A model generated the notes under the pieces. The model was given only the letters and a program-made list of their open reading frames with translations, was not told where the DNA came from and ran no database searches. DNA of 64,000 nt, taken from assembly GCF_011075055.1 (NCBI RefSeq), contig NC_058153.1:1984001-2048000 (forward strand). The letters run 5' to 3'. A program made the position numbers and the translations under genes. Below, in pieces: positions 36,655 to 47,724 of the stretch. Every line of letters starts with the position of its first letter. Positions within the stretch are counted from its first letter, which is position 1. Source of the stretch: Mangifera indica. Its lineage: Eukaryota; Streptophyta; Magnoliopsida; Sapindales; Anacardiaceae.

Positions 36655-36656
<2 letters not shown>

Positions 36657-36690
<34 letters not shown>
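36657..36690. repeat. (GA)n microsatellite
   Basis: About 16 uninterrupted GA units between the convergent Rab-GAP and MYB genes. Confidence 0.95.
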
Positions 36691-36699
<9 letters not shown>

Positions 36700-36883
36700 T
36701 TGATTGACAAGTCTAGTCACTAGTCGGTGTGGGATGAGCTCCCCTTCTTCACAATAGATGTGATTAACAATAATATATCATAGTTCAACCTCAGCTGTGT
36801 CGTCCGTGATGTAGAAAAGCCACAACTACTGCTTGAACCCTAGGAAATCTGAAAAGGAGGTCCATGATATGAGTTACAATTTA

Positions 36884-36977
36884 GATATCAATAATAATAT
36901 GTTATTATATAATTGAATAATTTTATATTAAAGATAAAATAATATTCAATTATATAATAATATATCATTATTGATAT
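36884..36977. repeat. Near-perfect 94-bp AT palindrome
   Basis: Left arm ATATCAATAATAATATGTTA continues TTATATAATTGAATAATTTTAT; right arm is its complement and ends TATATCATTATTGATAT. It sits between two convergent genes, 60 bp from the MYB stop codon. It may be a small MITE of the 39691 family, or act as a 3'-end hairpin in transcripts. Confidence 0.75.
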
Positions 36978-37036
36978 TTAAATTAATATTTATTATAAAT
37001 ATATAGGAAATTTAATAAGGTAATATCACTCAATTA

Positions 37037-37905
37037 TTATTGCATCCCCATTCCTATATGTGAATGTGGGAATGTGTCATCAGTACCGATGCACTCAAAC
37101 AGAATAAGGGAATCCAAGTAGGTAATGAAAGGCTCTTCATCAAAGACAAAAGTTCCATTATTGGAAGGTATCACCCCACATAGTTCTGTCTCGCAGTTGA
37201 GGCTTCCTATGGTTGTGTCCTCGGTCATATTATTACTTTTTTCTTTCGGTACTCTTTGGCCAACAGCTTTGGGCTGAGAGTCACACAGTTGAGGCTGTTT
37301 CTTCCTCTTGATGTTGTTATTGTTATTGTCGCCACTCTCACTCTGATGGCTGCCCAACTCAATGCCTTTTCTTTTGCCGGGACGGCATTTCTTGTTCAAA
37401 TGCGTATTCCAGTAGTTCTTCACTTCATTGTCCGTTCTACCAGGAAGTCGACCCGCTATCAGGGACCATCTATTACAAAAAATATAATGAAAAATGAACT
37501 CCATGTCCATGATAAAATCTAGTGCTTCATAAACAGATCCAAGTACAAACCTGTTACCAATTAGTTTATGCATTCTGATGATGAGGTCTTCTTCCTCTTT
37601 CGACATCCCACCATGTTTTATGTTTGGCCTCAAGTAATTCTTCCATCTTAGTCTGCAACTCTTCCCTCCTCTCATCAATCCTTAAGAGACAGACACAACT
37701 TAGACATGTATATCATTACAACTAAGAATCTCTACAGAGAAGATATATTTATATATGAAATATACTAGATAGATGTACCTGATTTCTCAGACACAGCTGC
37801 CCAATTGCCCTCACCATGAGTCTCAACATAATTTTTGAGAAGCAAGTCCTCCTCTGGTTTCCACAAACCTCTTTTAGGCTGTTTCTTCACTTGTTTGTTT
37901 TCCAT
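37037..37905 (-). CDS. MYB82: R2R3-MYB transcription factor, MYB82-like
   Basis: Three exons on minus: 37905-37779, 37680-37551 and 37469-37037, giving 229 residues. The intron positions are those of typical R2R3-MYBs. R2 (about 12-62) begins [26 protein letters not shown]3 (about 65-115) includes [26 protein letters not shown]. The bHLH-interaction signature [DE]Lx2[RK]x3Lx6Lx3R is complete (D74-L75, R78, L82, L89, R93), so it can join MYB-bHLH-WD40 complexes. WKPEED...[10 protein letters not shown] and [11 protein letters not shown] match MYB82, a trichome-related relative of GL1/WER, and the TBC neighbour supports this. The C-terminus is Asn/Lys-rich, then acidic/hydrophobic ([19 protein letters not shown]), a likely activation segment. 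A TATATAA on the minus strand lies about 70 bp upstream of the start codon. Confidence 0.9.
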
Positions 37906-37970
37906 TAAGGTTGTATGACTGTTACTCAGAATTTAAAATTGATGTGGAGAGGGAGTTACGTGAGAGTGGG

Positions 37971-37977
37971 TTATATA
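37971..37977 (-). promoter_or_regulatory. TATA box of the MYB82-like gene
   Basis: TATATAA on the minus strand, in CTATATAACCC, 66-72 bp upstream of the start codon; a usual spacing for a short 5' UTR. Confidence 0.6.
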
Positions 37978-38518
37978 GAAAAGAGAAATGAATGTAGGAT
38001 TGCAGGAACTACTCATGCACGAGTAGCACTTGTATAAAACATTAATTTGGTAAAAAGGATAATTGACGTGAGGGCCCTGTTTTGCTTCAACTTTAGCTTT
38101 ACCCCACTGTAAAAGCAAAGCAAAATCCGGGTTCCACCTGCATGTCATAGCTAGCTAGCTAGCAAGCAACTCCGCTCCATTCTCAAGTTCCTAGATTCAT
38201 GACATGAAAGAGAGAGGGTCCATGACACAGGCTTTATATATGGATGGATGGGGGGGACCGTGGCACATATCAGTCGTAGCTTTTTTCCACACGCAGGAAT
38301 CTATCCACTTACACCATGGTTAATTGGCAGTGATGTCCAAGTTGCTTTTGCATGAGAGTCACGTTTTTATCTGTATTTTGCTTGACATTTGTAATCTTTC
38401 CAATTGTCTCAGTGCAATAATATATATATTGCGAATAATGATATGTGTATACACTTTTAGTATACAATTTAGGTTAATACAATAGTTGCAAATAATAGAG
38501 ATTCATGCAATGCAAACT
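37978..38518. other. MYB82-like upstream region, no gene
   Basis: Contains a GCTAGCTAGCTAGC run at 38151-38163 and CACGCAGG/ACACAGG patches but no coding signal. Probably promoter of the MYB gene. Confidence 0.45.
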
Positions 38519-38902
38519 AAGGTTGGATACGAGTCAAGCTTGTTTAAGCTCAAGTTTGAACTCGAGTTTGGCTCGAACAAACTCAAAATGAATTCAGCTT
38601 AAGCAAACTTGAGCCTGAAAGTTTAATATTTTTGAGTTTAAACATGAGTTTTAGAGTATTCAAACTCGTCAAGCTCGTAAGCTTAAAAAATTTAATCTAA
38701 AACGACGTCGTTTTGATCAATATACATTAAAACAATATGATTTTAATAACGAATCACGCTTAAAACTTGATTTGAGTTTAAACTCAAGCTTGACTATTTT
38801 AAAATGAGTCAAACTTAAGTTCTTTTTAAGTGAACTCGAACTTGGTTCTATTCAAATAAAACCAAATTTGATTTTGACTCAATTCAGTTCAAATCCAACC
38901 TT
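38519..38902. mobile_element. Degenerate inverted-repeat element of the TAGGGGTG group
   Basis: Begins AAGGTTGGATACGAGTCAAG and ends CAAATCCAACCTT, a terminal inverted repeat of about 11 bases. The interior AAGCTCAAGTTTGAACTCGAG type passes into its complement. A clear target duplication is not visible. Confidence 0.5.
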
Positions 38903-39690
38903 ACTGCAAACATATATATATTTCTATCCTATTTCGGTTTGGGCTTTACCGTGACTAAACAGATGCATGCAATGGTATAAAATCAAAATCAAAAGCCACC
39001 ATGCACTTTCTACCTCAAAATAGTGCTACATACACTGTTAAAATCCTTATCACAGCCTTTTTAGCAATCTACCTGCACTGCATATCTTATATCTGAATTT
39101 TTACAATTATATAAATTTTAATATATGTATATTCTCTCTGTATATGTACATCTTGAAGGCCCAGGTAGGGCCCTTGGTTAGATAACAAAACAAAGCTTTC
39201 AGATACGCGGTATCATTTCCCTCCTCATCATCCCCCACCAGTCATTTTATTTAATAATAATTTCAGGCATTTTGCTTTTCAGGTTGCAATAATTTCTCTC
39301 CTTTTGCAGAAGTTTGTCTGAGTTTCATCATCCATGGCTTGGCCGCCATTGCCGAACCCCAGGTGAAAACAAATCAAAGCACAATCATACTTCCTATCAT
39401 TGGTCTTTGATTTGTATTGCTGCCATTTCCATTCCATATTATCTGCTAGTTGATTGAACACTTGTGACTACGTAGCCACACATCAAACCTTTAAGATTAT
39501 TTTTTCCAGTTCTCATGACATATAAAATAATTTATTTGATTATTTATATATCCGTTGTGACTTTCATGTTCCAAAGTTTAATCAACTTTAAGCTAATTGC
39601 CATAGACACTTCCATTAGCAAGTCTAATTTTACTAAAATAGCTTTTACCCATGTCATGGATGGAGCTGCATAATCTTTTATCTTATACTA
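38903..39690. other. Intergenic, no gene
   Basis: Ordinary AT-rich sequence. A 60-codon open frame at 39279-39461 (minus) has no family features. Confidence 0.5.
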
Positions 39691-39865
39691 GAGTAATATT
39701 ACCTATAATTAGTTTTGAGTATTTAATTAAATATCAAGATAAATATATCATCATATAATTGAATATTATTTTATTTTTAATTTAAAATCATTAATTCATA
39801 TAATAACACATTATTTAAATACCCATTTGAGTATTCAAAACTAAATATACATAATTTTATTACTC
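39691..39865. mobile_element. Palindromic AT-rich MITE (175 bp)
   Basis: Left end GAGTAATATTACCTATAATT followed by AGTTTTGAGTATTTAA; right end, inverted, GAGTAATAAAATTATGTATA then TTTAGTTTTGAATACTC. The interior arms TCATCATATAATTGAATATT and CATATAATAACACATTATTT are also roughly complementary. It has no coding capacity. Related sequence occurs at 17964-18130, 22337-22490, 39968-40128, about 40599-40700 and 57421-57584. Confidence 0.7.
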
Positions 39866-39967
39866 ATATATTATATACATCAAGGTTGTGTGTGTAATAC
39901 AAGAAACTATTTTGAAGAGTACGTTAAAAGTGACTGGAAATTTGGAAGATACATATCTATATATACA

Positions 39968-40128
39968 AAGAGCAATATTATGTATACTTACTTTTAAATA
40001 TATAATTAAATAGACAGATGATACATCATTTTGTGATTAGCTATTACTTTATTCTTAATTAAAGTCGTTTAATTATTTGATAATGTATTATCTGTATACT
40101 CGATTATGTATTAAAAACATGTAATTTA
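39968..40128. mobile_element. Second copy of the palindromic MITE
   Basis: GAGCAATATTATGTATACTTACTTTTAAATATATAA on the left, and on the right TGTATACTCGATTATGTATTAAAAACATGTAATTTA. The arms are less well matched than those of the copy 100 bp upstream. Confidence 0.45.
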
Positions 40129-40501
40129 GTTTAGTTTTATTGTAAGAAAGTGAATGTTCAAGGAAAGGGTTGTGATACAACATGTTATGAACAGTAATGG
40201 CGGTTTGGTGGGTAGGGTTTGTAAGGATTTGTGCTGCATTTGATTCTCTTGTACGCGTGTAAGAGAATAGTTGCCTTTTTCAGTCATAATAACAACGGAA
40301 AGTTGTCCAGCAATTCATTCATGTCGATTGACTGAATAAGATGAGCCAAACCAAGCCAAATAGACAAAGAAAATGACAAACCCTTTGTGGACTACAATTC
40401 ATACTCATCCCGCAGTACCAATCTTCATGCTCCAAGATACTTTCCTTTTACAGAAGAATATAATAAAGCTGCTTTCAATATCACGTCGATCCCACCTTCA
40501 C

Positions 40502-40502
40502 T

Positions 40503-40543
<41 letters not shown>
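40502..40543. repeat. (CT)n-(TA)n microsatellite
   Basis: About 11 CT units followed by 9 TA units. Confidence 0.95.
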
Positions 40544-40769
40544 GCATGCACACAATCTCTAACTTTTCTTTAAAATTTTATTATGCATCAAATTTTGATG
40601 AGTAATGTTATACCTACTTATTTTGAGTACATAAATAGATATATTTATATGTGTTATCACGTGATTAGATACATATTTTATTTAAAATCACATAAGATAA
40701 CTAATATAGAGACGTTAACTAGATGGTTCTGAAAACTCATGAGATATTAAGGGATTCCTCTAACTATCA

Positions 40770-40774
40770 ATGTA

Positions 40775-40815
<41 letters not shown>
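40770..40815. repeat. (GT)n-(AT)n microsatellite
   Basis: GTGTGTGTGT followed by about 17 AT/TA units. Confidence 0.95.
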
Positions 40816-40820
<5 letters not shown>

Positions 40821-43475
40821 GTGGGCATTAGGAGGGTATCTAGCAACAGTGATTAGAGATGATGAATGGCTTTTAGGCTGGCATGTTGGAGTACTTTAGA
40901 TTACGATTCCTTCACTTTCACATTATGACACATAAGTTTCTCCTTTTCCTCCGGCAAAATCACATGAACTCAGCCACTGTTTATTCATCAAGACAGCCAT
41001 TCAATCTTTCATTCCACTGTCGAGTGTACAAAACCTGAATACAGAATACTTACCGACACTACTTTTAAACTTATTTGATCACAATGGTTCAATGTTATAA
41101 ATATCCATTGTGACAATCAACGTACTATTAATATTACCCATAATAATGTTTTCTATAAATGTCTTAAATAAATTGAGACCGGTTATTATTTTACTTGTTA
41201 TTATTTTGTCAACAACACTTTTAATCTCACTTCTGTGGCTTTTATTAATCAGGTCGTTATAAATATTTTTATCAACACTAATCTTTTCGAACGATTTTAT
41301 AATTTATATTACAAACTAAATTTAGTAAATTTTTTCCCCATTTGAATTCGAAGGGATGTTAAAATATATTTTTAATATATAATTACTATTGTAAATTATT
41401 TATATGTATTAGTCATTGTGATTTGTTGTCTTATACATGATTTAGAAATTAATATATAAATAAAAGAAATACAATATAATTTTTATTCTTTACTTTTCCA
41501 AAGCAATTATCTTTTTGATAAAATTGCCTTTTTGTTCCCTTTCTTTAATTTTTCAGTCAATGATTATGATTAATATGAGCATTATGGATGACAAACTTCC
41601 CAAATCTATCATTCCAAATTGACTTGCTTTCCCATTTGTCGATTGGAGCTTTTATAATTAAAGGTGGATATGTATCGAATCGAATATGAATATCTTTTAA
41701 TTTGAGTTTATTAAGACAACATTAGGGGTGGTGTAACTTCAATTTGAATAAAAAAGATTTTGTTCGAGTTTAATTCGAATTTATAATTTAATTCTATAAC
41801 TCAAAGTTATTATTCGAATTTGTGACTTATTGACAAAACAGTGTTATTTCATAATTACTTAATATAATTCAAATTGAATCACAAGTCAAATTTGAACTAA
41901 ATTGAATTATCTATTTAACTCATAAGTTAAACTGAATTAAACTCTCTCTAGTTTAGATTTAGCATAGTTTCAAACTAAACAGAACCTCTTAATTTAAACT
42001 TGATTCGAATTCAAACTAAATTAAATTCAATCAAACCGGGTTTTAAACCTATGCTAGTTTGGTTTGGCTCTGGCACTATCTATAATGTAACATAATTCAA
42101 CAGTATGAACTTTGTTTGACAGAAAGAAAAATGATGTATTAATTAAAAGAAAACTATATTTTTGTCTATAATAAAATATTTACTGGAATGCCATTGCCAG
42201 TCAAATCTTCTTCAAAATTACTGTTTCGATCACAAAAGGGTCCAAAACTCTCACTTCAATAACATACAAAAGGCTCAGCAACTTGCACGACTGATAAATC
42301 AAAAACATATATTTAGATTTAGCTTTAAAGTACTTTCCGTGGAGATGAATGTAGTGGATAATTTATTTAATTAATTGGAACGTGACAGTTGATTAATATA
42401 TAAAATTAAATTCCATTTGTTAATATTTTTCTAATTTCTTGTGGAAGAAGGTGGTAGAAATTGAGCACAGCTCTAAAGTTAAAAAAAGGAAATGGCGGAG
42501 CCCCCCACCTTGCCTTGCCTCCCTGAATTTTAGTCCATGAAGAGAAAACTTAATGAATGGTGCTTCTAAAACTTATAGCTTCGACCAATTTTATGTACTC
42601 AACTGAATATCTAGATAATATATAATTGTGTGATTAAATAAATTTGAATTAATGATAAATAGCATTCAATCATATGATAGTACATTTAATGACAGATACA
42701 AATATATAATATAAAAGAGTCAAAATTGAATAAAAGTAAAATATAGAGGTCAATTAAAGAATGATAAAATCTAAGAAAAGTTAATGTGAAATTTAAGGTC
42801 TTTGTCTAATGACGAAGACATTCTTCATTAGGAGATGCATTGAAAAAGAGGAGGGAGAGAGTGAAGTCGACTGGTGATGGTACCAAAAAAAGAAAAAAAA
42901 AACTTTAGAAAAGAAAAATAATATTTTAAAATTTAATTATAAAAAAATTATTTATTTTTTAAATTTATTAAAAAAATAAATAATATTAACTAATTTTGTT
43001 AATGGTAATATTTTATAAATAAATATTTAAATTTTTAATAATTAATAAATATTAATTTAATAATACAATGGGCTTCGAGTGAGAATAAATCTTCCGACCT
43101 TTAAAAAAAATAAACAAAACCCAATTCAATTTACTCCTCTTGAAAGTAGGCTTGGCCCGAAATCCTTGTGCTGATGGGGCTTACACTGGCTTGGGTTTTG
43201 AAATAGTTTCATGATTTCCCCCAACATTTGGTCAAATACAGTGGGATGTTTGTTTAGTTTAAAAGTTTAATGGGAGACAGTTGCAGAAGACCCTAGGGTT
43301 TATGACTCAAATTTGATAAATGTTTTATATAAAAAAGAAAAAAAATCAATTTAAATACTACTAATAATACGTAAATACGTAAAACTTTATTTTACGTATT
43401 TGAATACATTGCCATCGATAGTGGTTAAATAAGATTTTCTTGTCGGGCCATGAATTTTAATGTTTAAGTCCTCTG
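40816..43475. other. Intergenic, no gene; element debris
   Basis: AT-rich. At 41,660-42,060 there is TTAGGGGTGG and degenerate TTCGAATTTGATTCGAAT-like sequence of the TAGGGGTG group. A GC-richer patch GGCGGAGCCCCCCACCTTGC lies at about 42,495. No exon-like structure is seen. Confidence 0.45.
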
Positions 43476-43478
43476 AAT

Positions 43479-45247
43479 GTTACTTTGTCATAGTCTCCCC
43501 CTTCTGGACTTGGGACTTCATTTCTTTTCTTTGGGCTTGTCTCTACTCCCATCCTCAAGAATACAATTGAAGGAGCCTAATTCAAAACCCAATTTTTACA
43601 AGCACATGACTTTTAGAATGAGAAAAGCTACCAAAACCAAAATATCATTAAGCTATTCTTAGGCCTCTCAATTGAGTCTAATTTATTCAAACCTAGACCC
43701 AAAAAAATTGGACTTGAGATTTGGGTCTCAAAATTTCAGTTTAGGCTTGGCTCATTAAATTGAATCGAGTTTCAAATATGTTTTAAGTTTAGTTCAGATT
43801 TATTCAGATATGTTTTAAGGAATCTGACTCAGATTTATTCAAGAAAGGAATTTATGTTAGGGTTTAAACATATTTCAAATTTATTCTATTTTAAATGTGA
43901 AATTAATTAACAAAATATTATTTAAATATAACATTAACATAAATTAACAAACACTACATTTTCTGATTCTGAACCTTAATAACTTAATAGACAAATTTTT
44001 TTGTTCTGAGATCAAAATTATGTTTGATTCAAAACTCGAAAAACCGGGCATCATGCATGGTTGACCCAATTGGTAGACTAAACTATTTTATTGTTGTTTC
44101 ACTATTTTTGGATGGTCGAAGCTAAAACAAAATAAGCTATTTACAAGGAGAAAAACATTTTACAAAACACAGTTTCAACAGAACAATTCTTCATGTGAAA
44201 TATTAGCCAAGCCAACTTTAGTTTTTCTTTTAGAAAAATTTGATTTTCCATTTTCTTTCAAGGTATAGAAATGGAAGAAATAGGTAATTTTGAAATACGT
44301 ATAATAGTTTAAGAAAACTGGGGGAAAAAAATGGCCTAATGTTTTCTTTTATATAATAAGAAACTCAGTTTGGCTTGGATTGTCATTTTTAAGATCGAAT
44401 CAATCATATTAAGTAAGACAAACTAAAGATTCAATGACTTACTTTACATTCATTAAACCAGATCAATTAAAAATTTAATTTTGATATATCATCAGATAAA
44501 ATTTATATTTATATTTTTTTATATATAAAACTTCGTTGCGCTGTAAGCTACTTCTCCAATGGAGTCCACTGATTGAAAATAAGTGCAATGTTTGAACACA
44601 AGAAGTTACAAAAGCCTCTATTAATTCGTCTGATGCAGCTGGACTTTACTCCTAAAACTTCATTTGCTGAAAAACCAACACCATCATTTAGCCTAGCCCC
44701 CTTCCCAACCATACAAAGCAAGCACGGCCTAAGTCTTTCCCAACACCGCGCAGTGCAGTGCAGGGCAGTGCAGAGATTATGGATCAAACGAATTTGTTAT
44801 TTAAGTCCTTCTGAATGCTTTTGTCAGCCCCATATTTGAAGACCTGGAATTCTAAGATTTGAGTCACAAAATGGGTTGTTAGGTTTTTGAGAGAGAGAGA
44901 TTCCACAAACATATTCCAATTTATTAATGAGTAAAGAAGACTTCATGGATTTCCCGTGTTTACTGTGTCATAATCTCCCCCTTCTTGACTTTGAACTTCA
45001 TTTCTTTTCTCTGGGCCTAATGTTGAGCTGGAAATTACTTCTCCCGTGGAGTCCACTGGTATTCAAAATGAATGCAATGTTTGAACACAAGAAGATACAA
45101 AAAGCCTCTTTTTAATTTGTCTGATGCAGCTGGACTCCACTCCCAAATCTTCATTTGCTGAAACACCAACACCATCATTAACCCTAGCCCCCCTTCCTAA
45201 CTAAGCAAAGCAAGCACCGCCTAAATCTTTCCCAACACTGCGCAGTT
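43479..45247. repeat. Dispersed local duplications of a gene-like spacer sequence
   Basis: Two blocks repeat. Block 1, TCATAGTCTCCCCCTTCTGG...CTTCATTTCTTTTCT, is at 43,487-43,535 and again at 44,970-45,015. Block 2, about 210 bp from GGAGTCCACTG through GCAATGTTTGAACACAAGAA and CTGATGCAGCTGGACT to CTTTCCCAACAC, is at 44,560-44,755 and again at 45,047-45,240 at roughly 85-90 per cent identity. Unit 3 carries both blocks in order, so the simplest view is duplication of a 320-bp unit with later loss. The matching open frames (SAMFEHKK / NAMFEHKK) are interrupted differently in each copy. Confidence 0.7.
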
Positions 45248-45416
45248 CCCCCCAACTCTCCCCCACGTGTGGTGTCGAAGCTCTTTTATGTCTAATTATA
45301 ACCAAATCAACCCGACAATAAGACCCTAATCTCATTACTATTCACCTCACTTTTATTTTTGGTAACAGGCCAAATGACTATTTTCCACCAGCTTGATAGA
45401 GTCAGGAAATTTTTAA

Positions 45417-46128
45417 GGCTAAAGAACTATTTCCCACCCAAGGTATGTTTTTTTCCAAATGCCCCCCGTTCACTTTGAAAATCTTATTTATTTACCCATG
45501 AGTTGTTAAAAAAAACGATTTCAAAGGTAAAATCATCATTTTATCTGTAATATTAAAAATAAACTTAAATTTAATTTAATTTAATTTTTCTCCCCAAACC
45601 CTAAAAACTAACAATTTTCTTTCAACCTAAGTTTTCAAAAACAACATCCCCCCCCCCCCCCAGGGTTTCCAAACTTTCGAATTGAATTTTTCGACAATGA
45701 TCAATGATCTTGAAGTGATGTCTTTTTCTCCCTAGCGTCTCCTCTTTTTGGCCGTGCAATGTTTTTTCCTCCTACGCGTCATCATTAACGAAGACGCGTC
45801 ATCTTCGTCGATGATGTTGCCACATGGCATCGGAAGATGTACGGTCGGAAGAAGAGGTTGTCGGAGAGAGAGAGTAGGTGTTTGGAGATCGCTAGTCGTC
45901 ATCGAAAAAATTGGATCTGAAGTTTTGAAAACCCTGGGGGGAAAATTCAGTTTTTGAAAACTTGGGTTGGGAAAAAATTGTTAGTTTTTAGGGTTTAGGA
46001 GGGAAAATGATATAACTAATGGATTCAGTTAATTTTAACGGCTCATAGATGGGTAAACGAGATTTTTAAAGTTAATAAGGAGAATTTGAAAAAAAAACAT
46101 ACCTTGGGTGGGAAATAGTCCTTTGGCC
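45417..46128. mobile_element. Fold-back Mutator-like non-autonomous element, copy C (712 bp)
   Basis: Left end GGCTAAAGAACTATTTCCCA, inverted right end GGCCAAAGGACTATTTCCCA, both then CCCAAGGTATG. Perfect 9-bp target duplication AATTTTTAA (45408-45416 and 46129-46137). The arms are complementary inward (AAACCCTAAAAACTAACAATTTT against AAAATTGTTAGTTTTTAGGGTTT, around 45,600 and 45,975). It holds a run of 14 C (45648-45661). The centre has ACGAAGACGCGTCATCTTCGTCG. Confidence 0.9.
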
Positions 46129-46154
46129 AATTTTTAATCTTTTAAATTTCATAA

Positions 46155-46741
46155 GGCCAAAGAATTATTTCTCACTCACAAATGAATGAAAAGATAAATA
46201 CATATTTATAAAAATTTAAATATTTATCTATAAACTAATTATGGTTAAAATTTTAGAATAGAGATAAAAGTAAAATTGTCATTTTATCATTAAACTTTAC
46301 AACTCTACAAATTTATATTATTTTTCTTTTTAGTTTATAAAACTAACAGTTTCTTCTATAATTATGTTTTTAAAAAAAAATTACTTTCTCCCTCTAGAGT
46401 TATAAAATCCTCCTTTTATTTTTTGACAATTAACTCTGGTCAAGCCATTTTTTTCCTCCGCCATCGACAATGGATTATAGCACCTTATCAATGCACTTTA
46501 TTAACAACAAAAGTTTCGTCTAGGTGACAAAATATTCATTATCTAGAAGAAGAATTGTTTGATTCGTCTTAACGAAGACGAAGTCTTTATCATTGTCTAG
46601 ATATATGTGCAAAGAGAACAACGATTGCATACTAAAACCATAAAATTAATGATATCATAGGTGGGTGTTTGAAATTTTGAAATTTAATAGGTGTGTAATT
46701 GTTTTTACATTAAAATTTTGGTGGAAAATAGTGTTTTGGCC
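46155..46741. mobile_element. Fold-back Mutator-like non-autonomous element, copy D (587 bp)
   Basis: Left end GGCCAAAGAATTATTTCTCA, inverted right end GGCCAAAACACTATTTTCCA. Perfect 9-bp target duplication ATTTCATAA (46146-46154 and 46742-46750). The interior repeats the family pattern (TAAAATTGTCATTTTATCAT; central CGTCTTAACGAAGACGAAG). More diverged and shorter than copies A-C. Confidence 0.85.
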
Positions 46742-47429
46742 ATTTCATAAACTAAATTCCTATCTCTCATTAGTTTTCCTGAGGGAATATGTTCCATTTA
46801 AACTTTTACATTTTTATTAAAATTATCATTAATATTTGGCATAAATATTAAATTATTAATATATTTTTACTAATTAAAAAATTGATTACTTAATTTTTTT
46901 TTAAATCAAAGCTCTAATTAAATTTAAATGTTATGCTTTGATAAGCTTTTTAAGGTATAATTGTTATTATTTGAAACAATTTGAGGTATATTAAAATTTT
47001 AAAAATATTTCAAACCTTTTTTAATTTTCAAAAACCCTTAAAATTATATTAACACCATAATATTTTTAAAATTTATAATTTTTTTCATAATTTTGAAAAT
47101 GAAAAATAGATAAATAAGGAAAAAGAAAAAATAAGAAGGATAAAGAGAAAACATAAAATAAAAAGAATAAAAAAAATTATGTATTTTTACCTTTTCATTT
47201 AATAAAATTTATTAATAAAAAAATAAAGAATAAAAGTTTAATTTTTTAAAATTTAAACCAGAAAAACTTTGGACGGGAAATAGTTTTTTGGCCTTTTGGT
47301 GATTGCCTCTGCCTCCAATTCCAACAACCAAATCCATCATTATGAAGTTGAGGCCAATCAGCATATAAGAAATTAAATGGTGGTTGAATCTGCAAACTTC
47401 AATAAAGAAATTTAAAGCCGCGGTCCAGT

Positions 47430-47670
47430 TCAATGAATCTCAGTGCTTGTGGTGGAGACTTTCTCCTTGACTGCACGAGACGTTCGAATGTGGGTTGGTG
47501 GCGCTGCTCTGTACTGCCGTGTGCGCGTTATATGGCCCAACTGTCTCCTGGCCTTGCCTCTGCATCACGTGACACGGGAGTGGCTGGTCTGGTGCCTGCC
47601 AGCCTCTGCGTTGCGTGTTGAGGGGGGCAAGGCACGATCATGCTGCTTACATTGTGCCTTAACGATTTTT
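47430..47670. other. GC-rich island of unknown origin
   Basis: About 240 bp of clearly higher GC (GTGGCGCTGCTCTGTACTGCC, GCCTCTGCATCACGTGACACGGG) between AT-rich blocks. Two short open frames cross it, with no recognised motif. It contains a CACGTG box at 47,567. It could be a captured gene fragment or a methylation remnant. Confidence 0.35.
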
Positions 47671-47676
47671 TTTTAA

Positions 47677-47678
<2 letters not shown>

Positions 47679-47721
<43 letters not shown>
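47679..47721. repeat. (TA)n microsatellite
   Basis: About 20 uninterrupted AT units next to the GC-rich island. Confidence 0.95.

Positions 47722-47724
<3 letters not shown>

Larger units (their letters stand above)
45368..47293. mobile_element. Older fold-back element split by two younger insertions
   Basis: Left end GGCCAAATGACTATTTTCCA at 45368; inverted right end GGCCAAAAAACTATTTCCCG at 47293. Nearby flanks TTTTGGTAA (left, followed by CA) and TTTTGGTGA (right) could be its target duplication. Copies C and D lie inside it, each with its own perfect duplication. If C and D are removed, the remainder is about 0.6 kb with T/C-rich arms like those near 1.4 and 56.0 kb. Confidence 0.5.

Noticed and set aside
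44548..44839. Open frames on both strands (79 and 88 codons)
   Set aside because: They lie in a locally duplicated spacer whose other copy breaks the frames; no family motif.
45748..45957. Open frame of 69 codons on plus
   Set aside because: Lies entirely within fold-back element copy C and reads through its central palindrome; not a gene.
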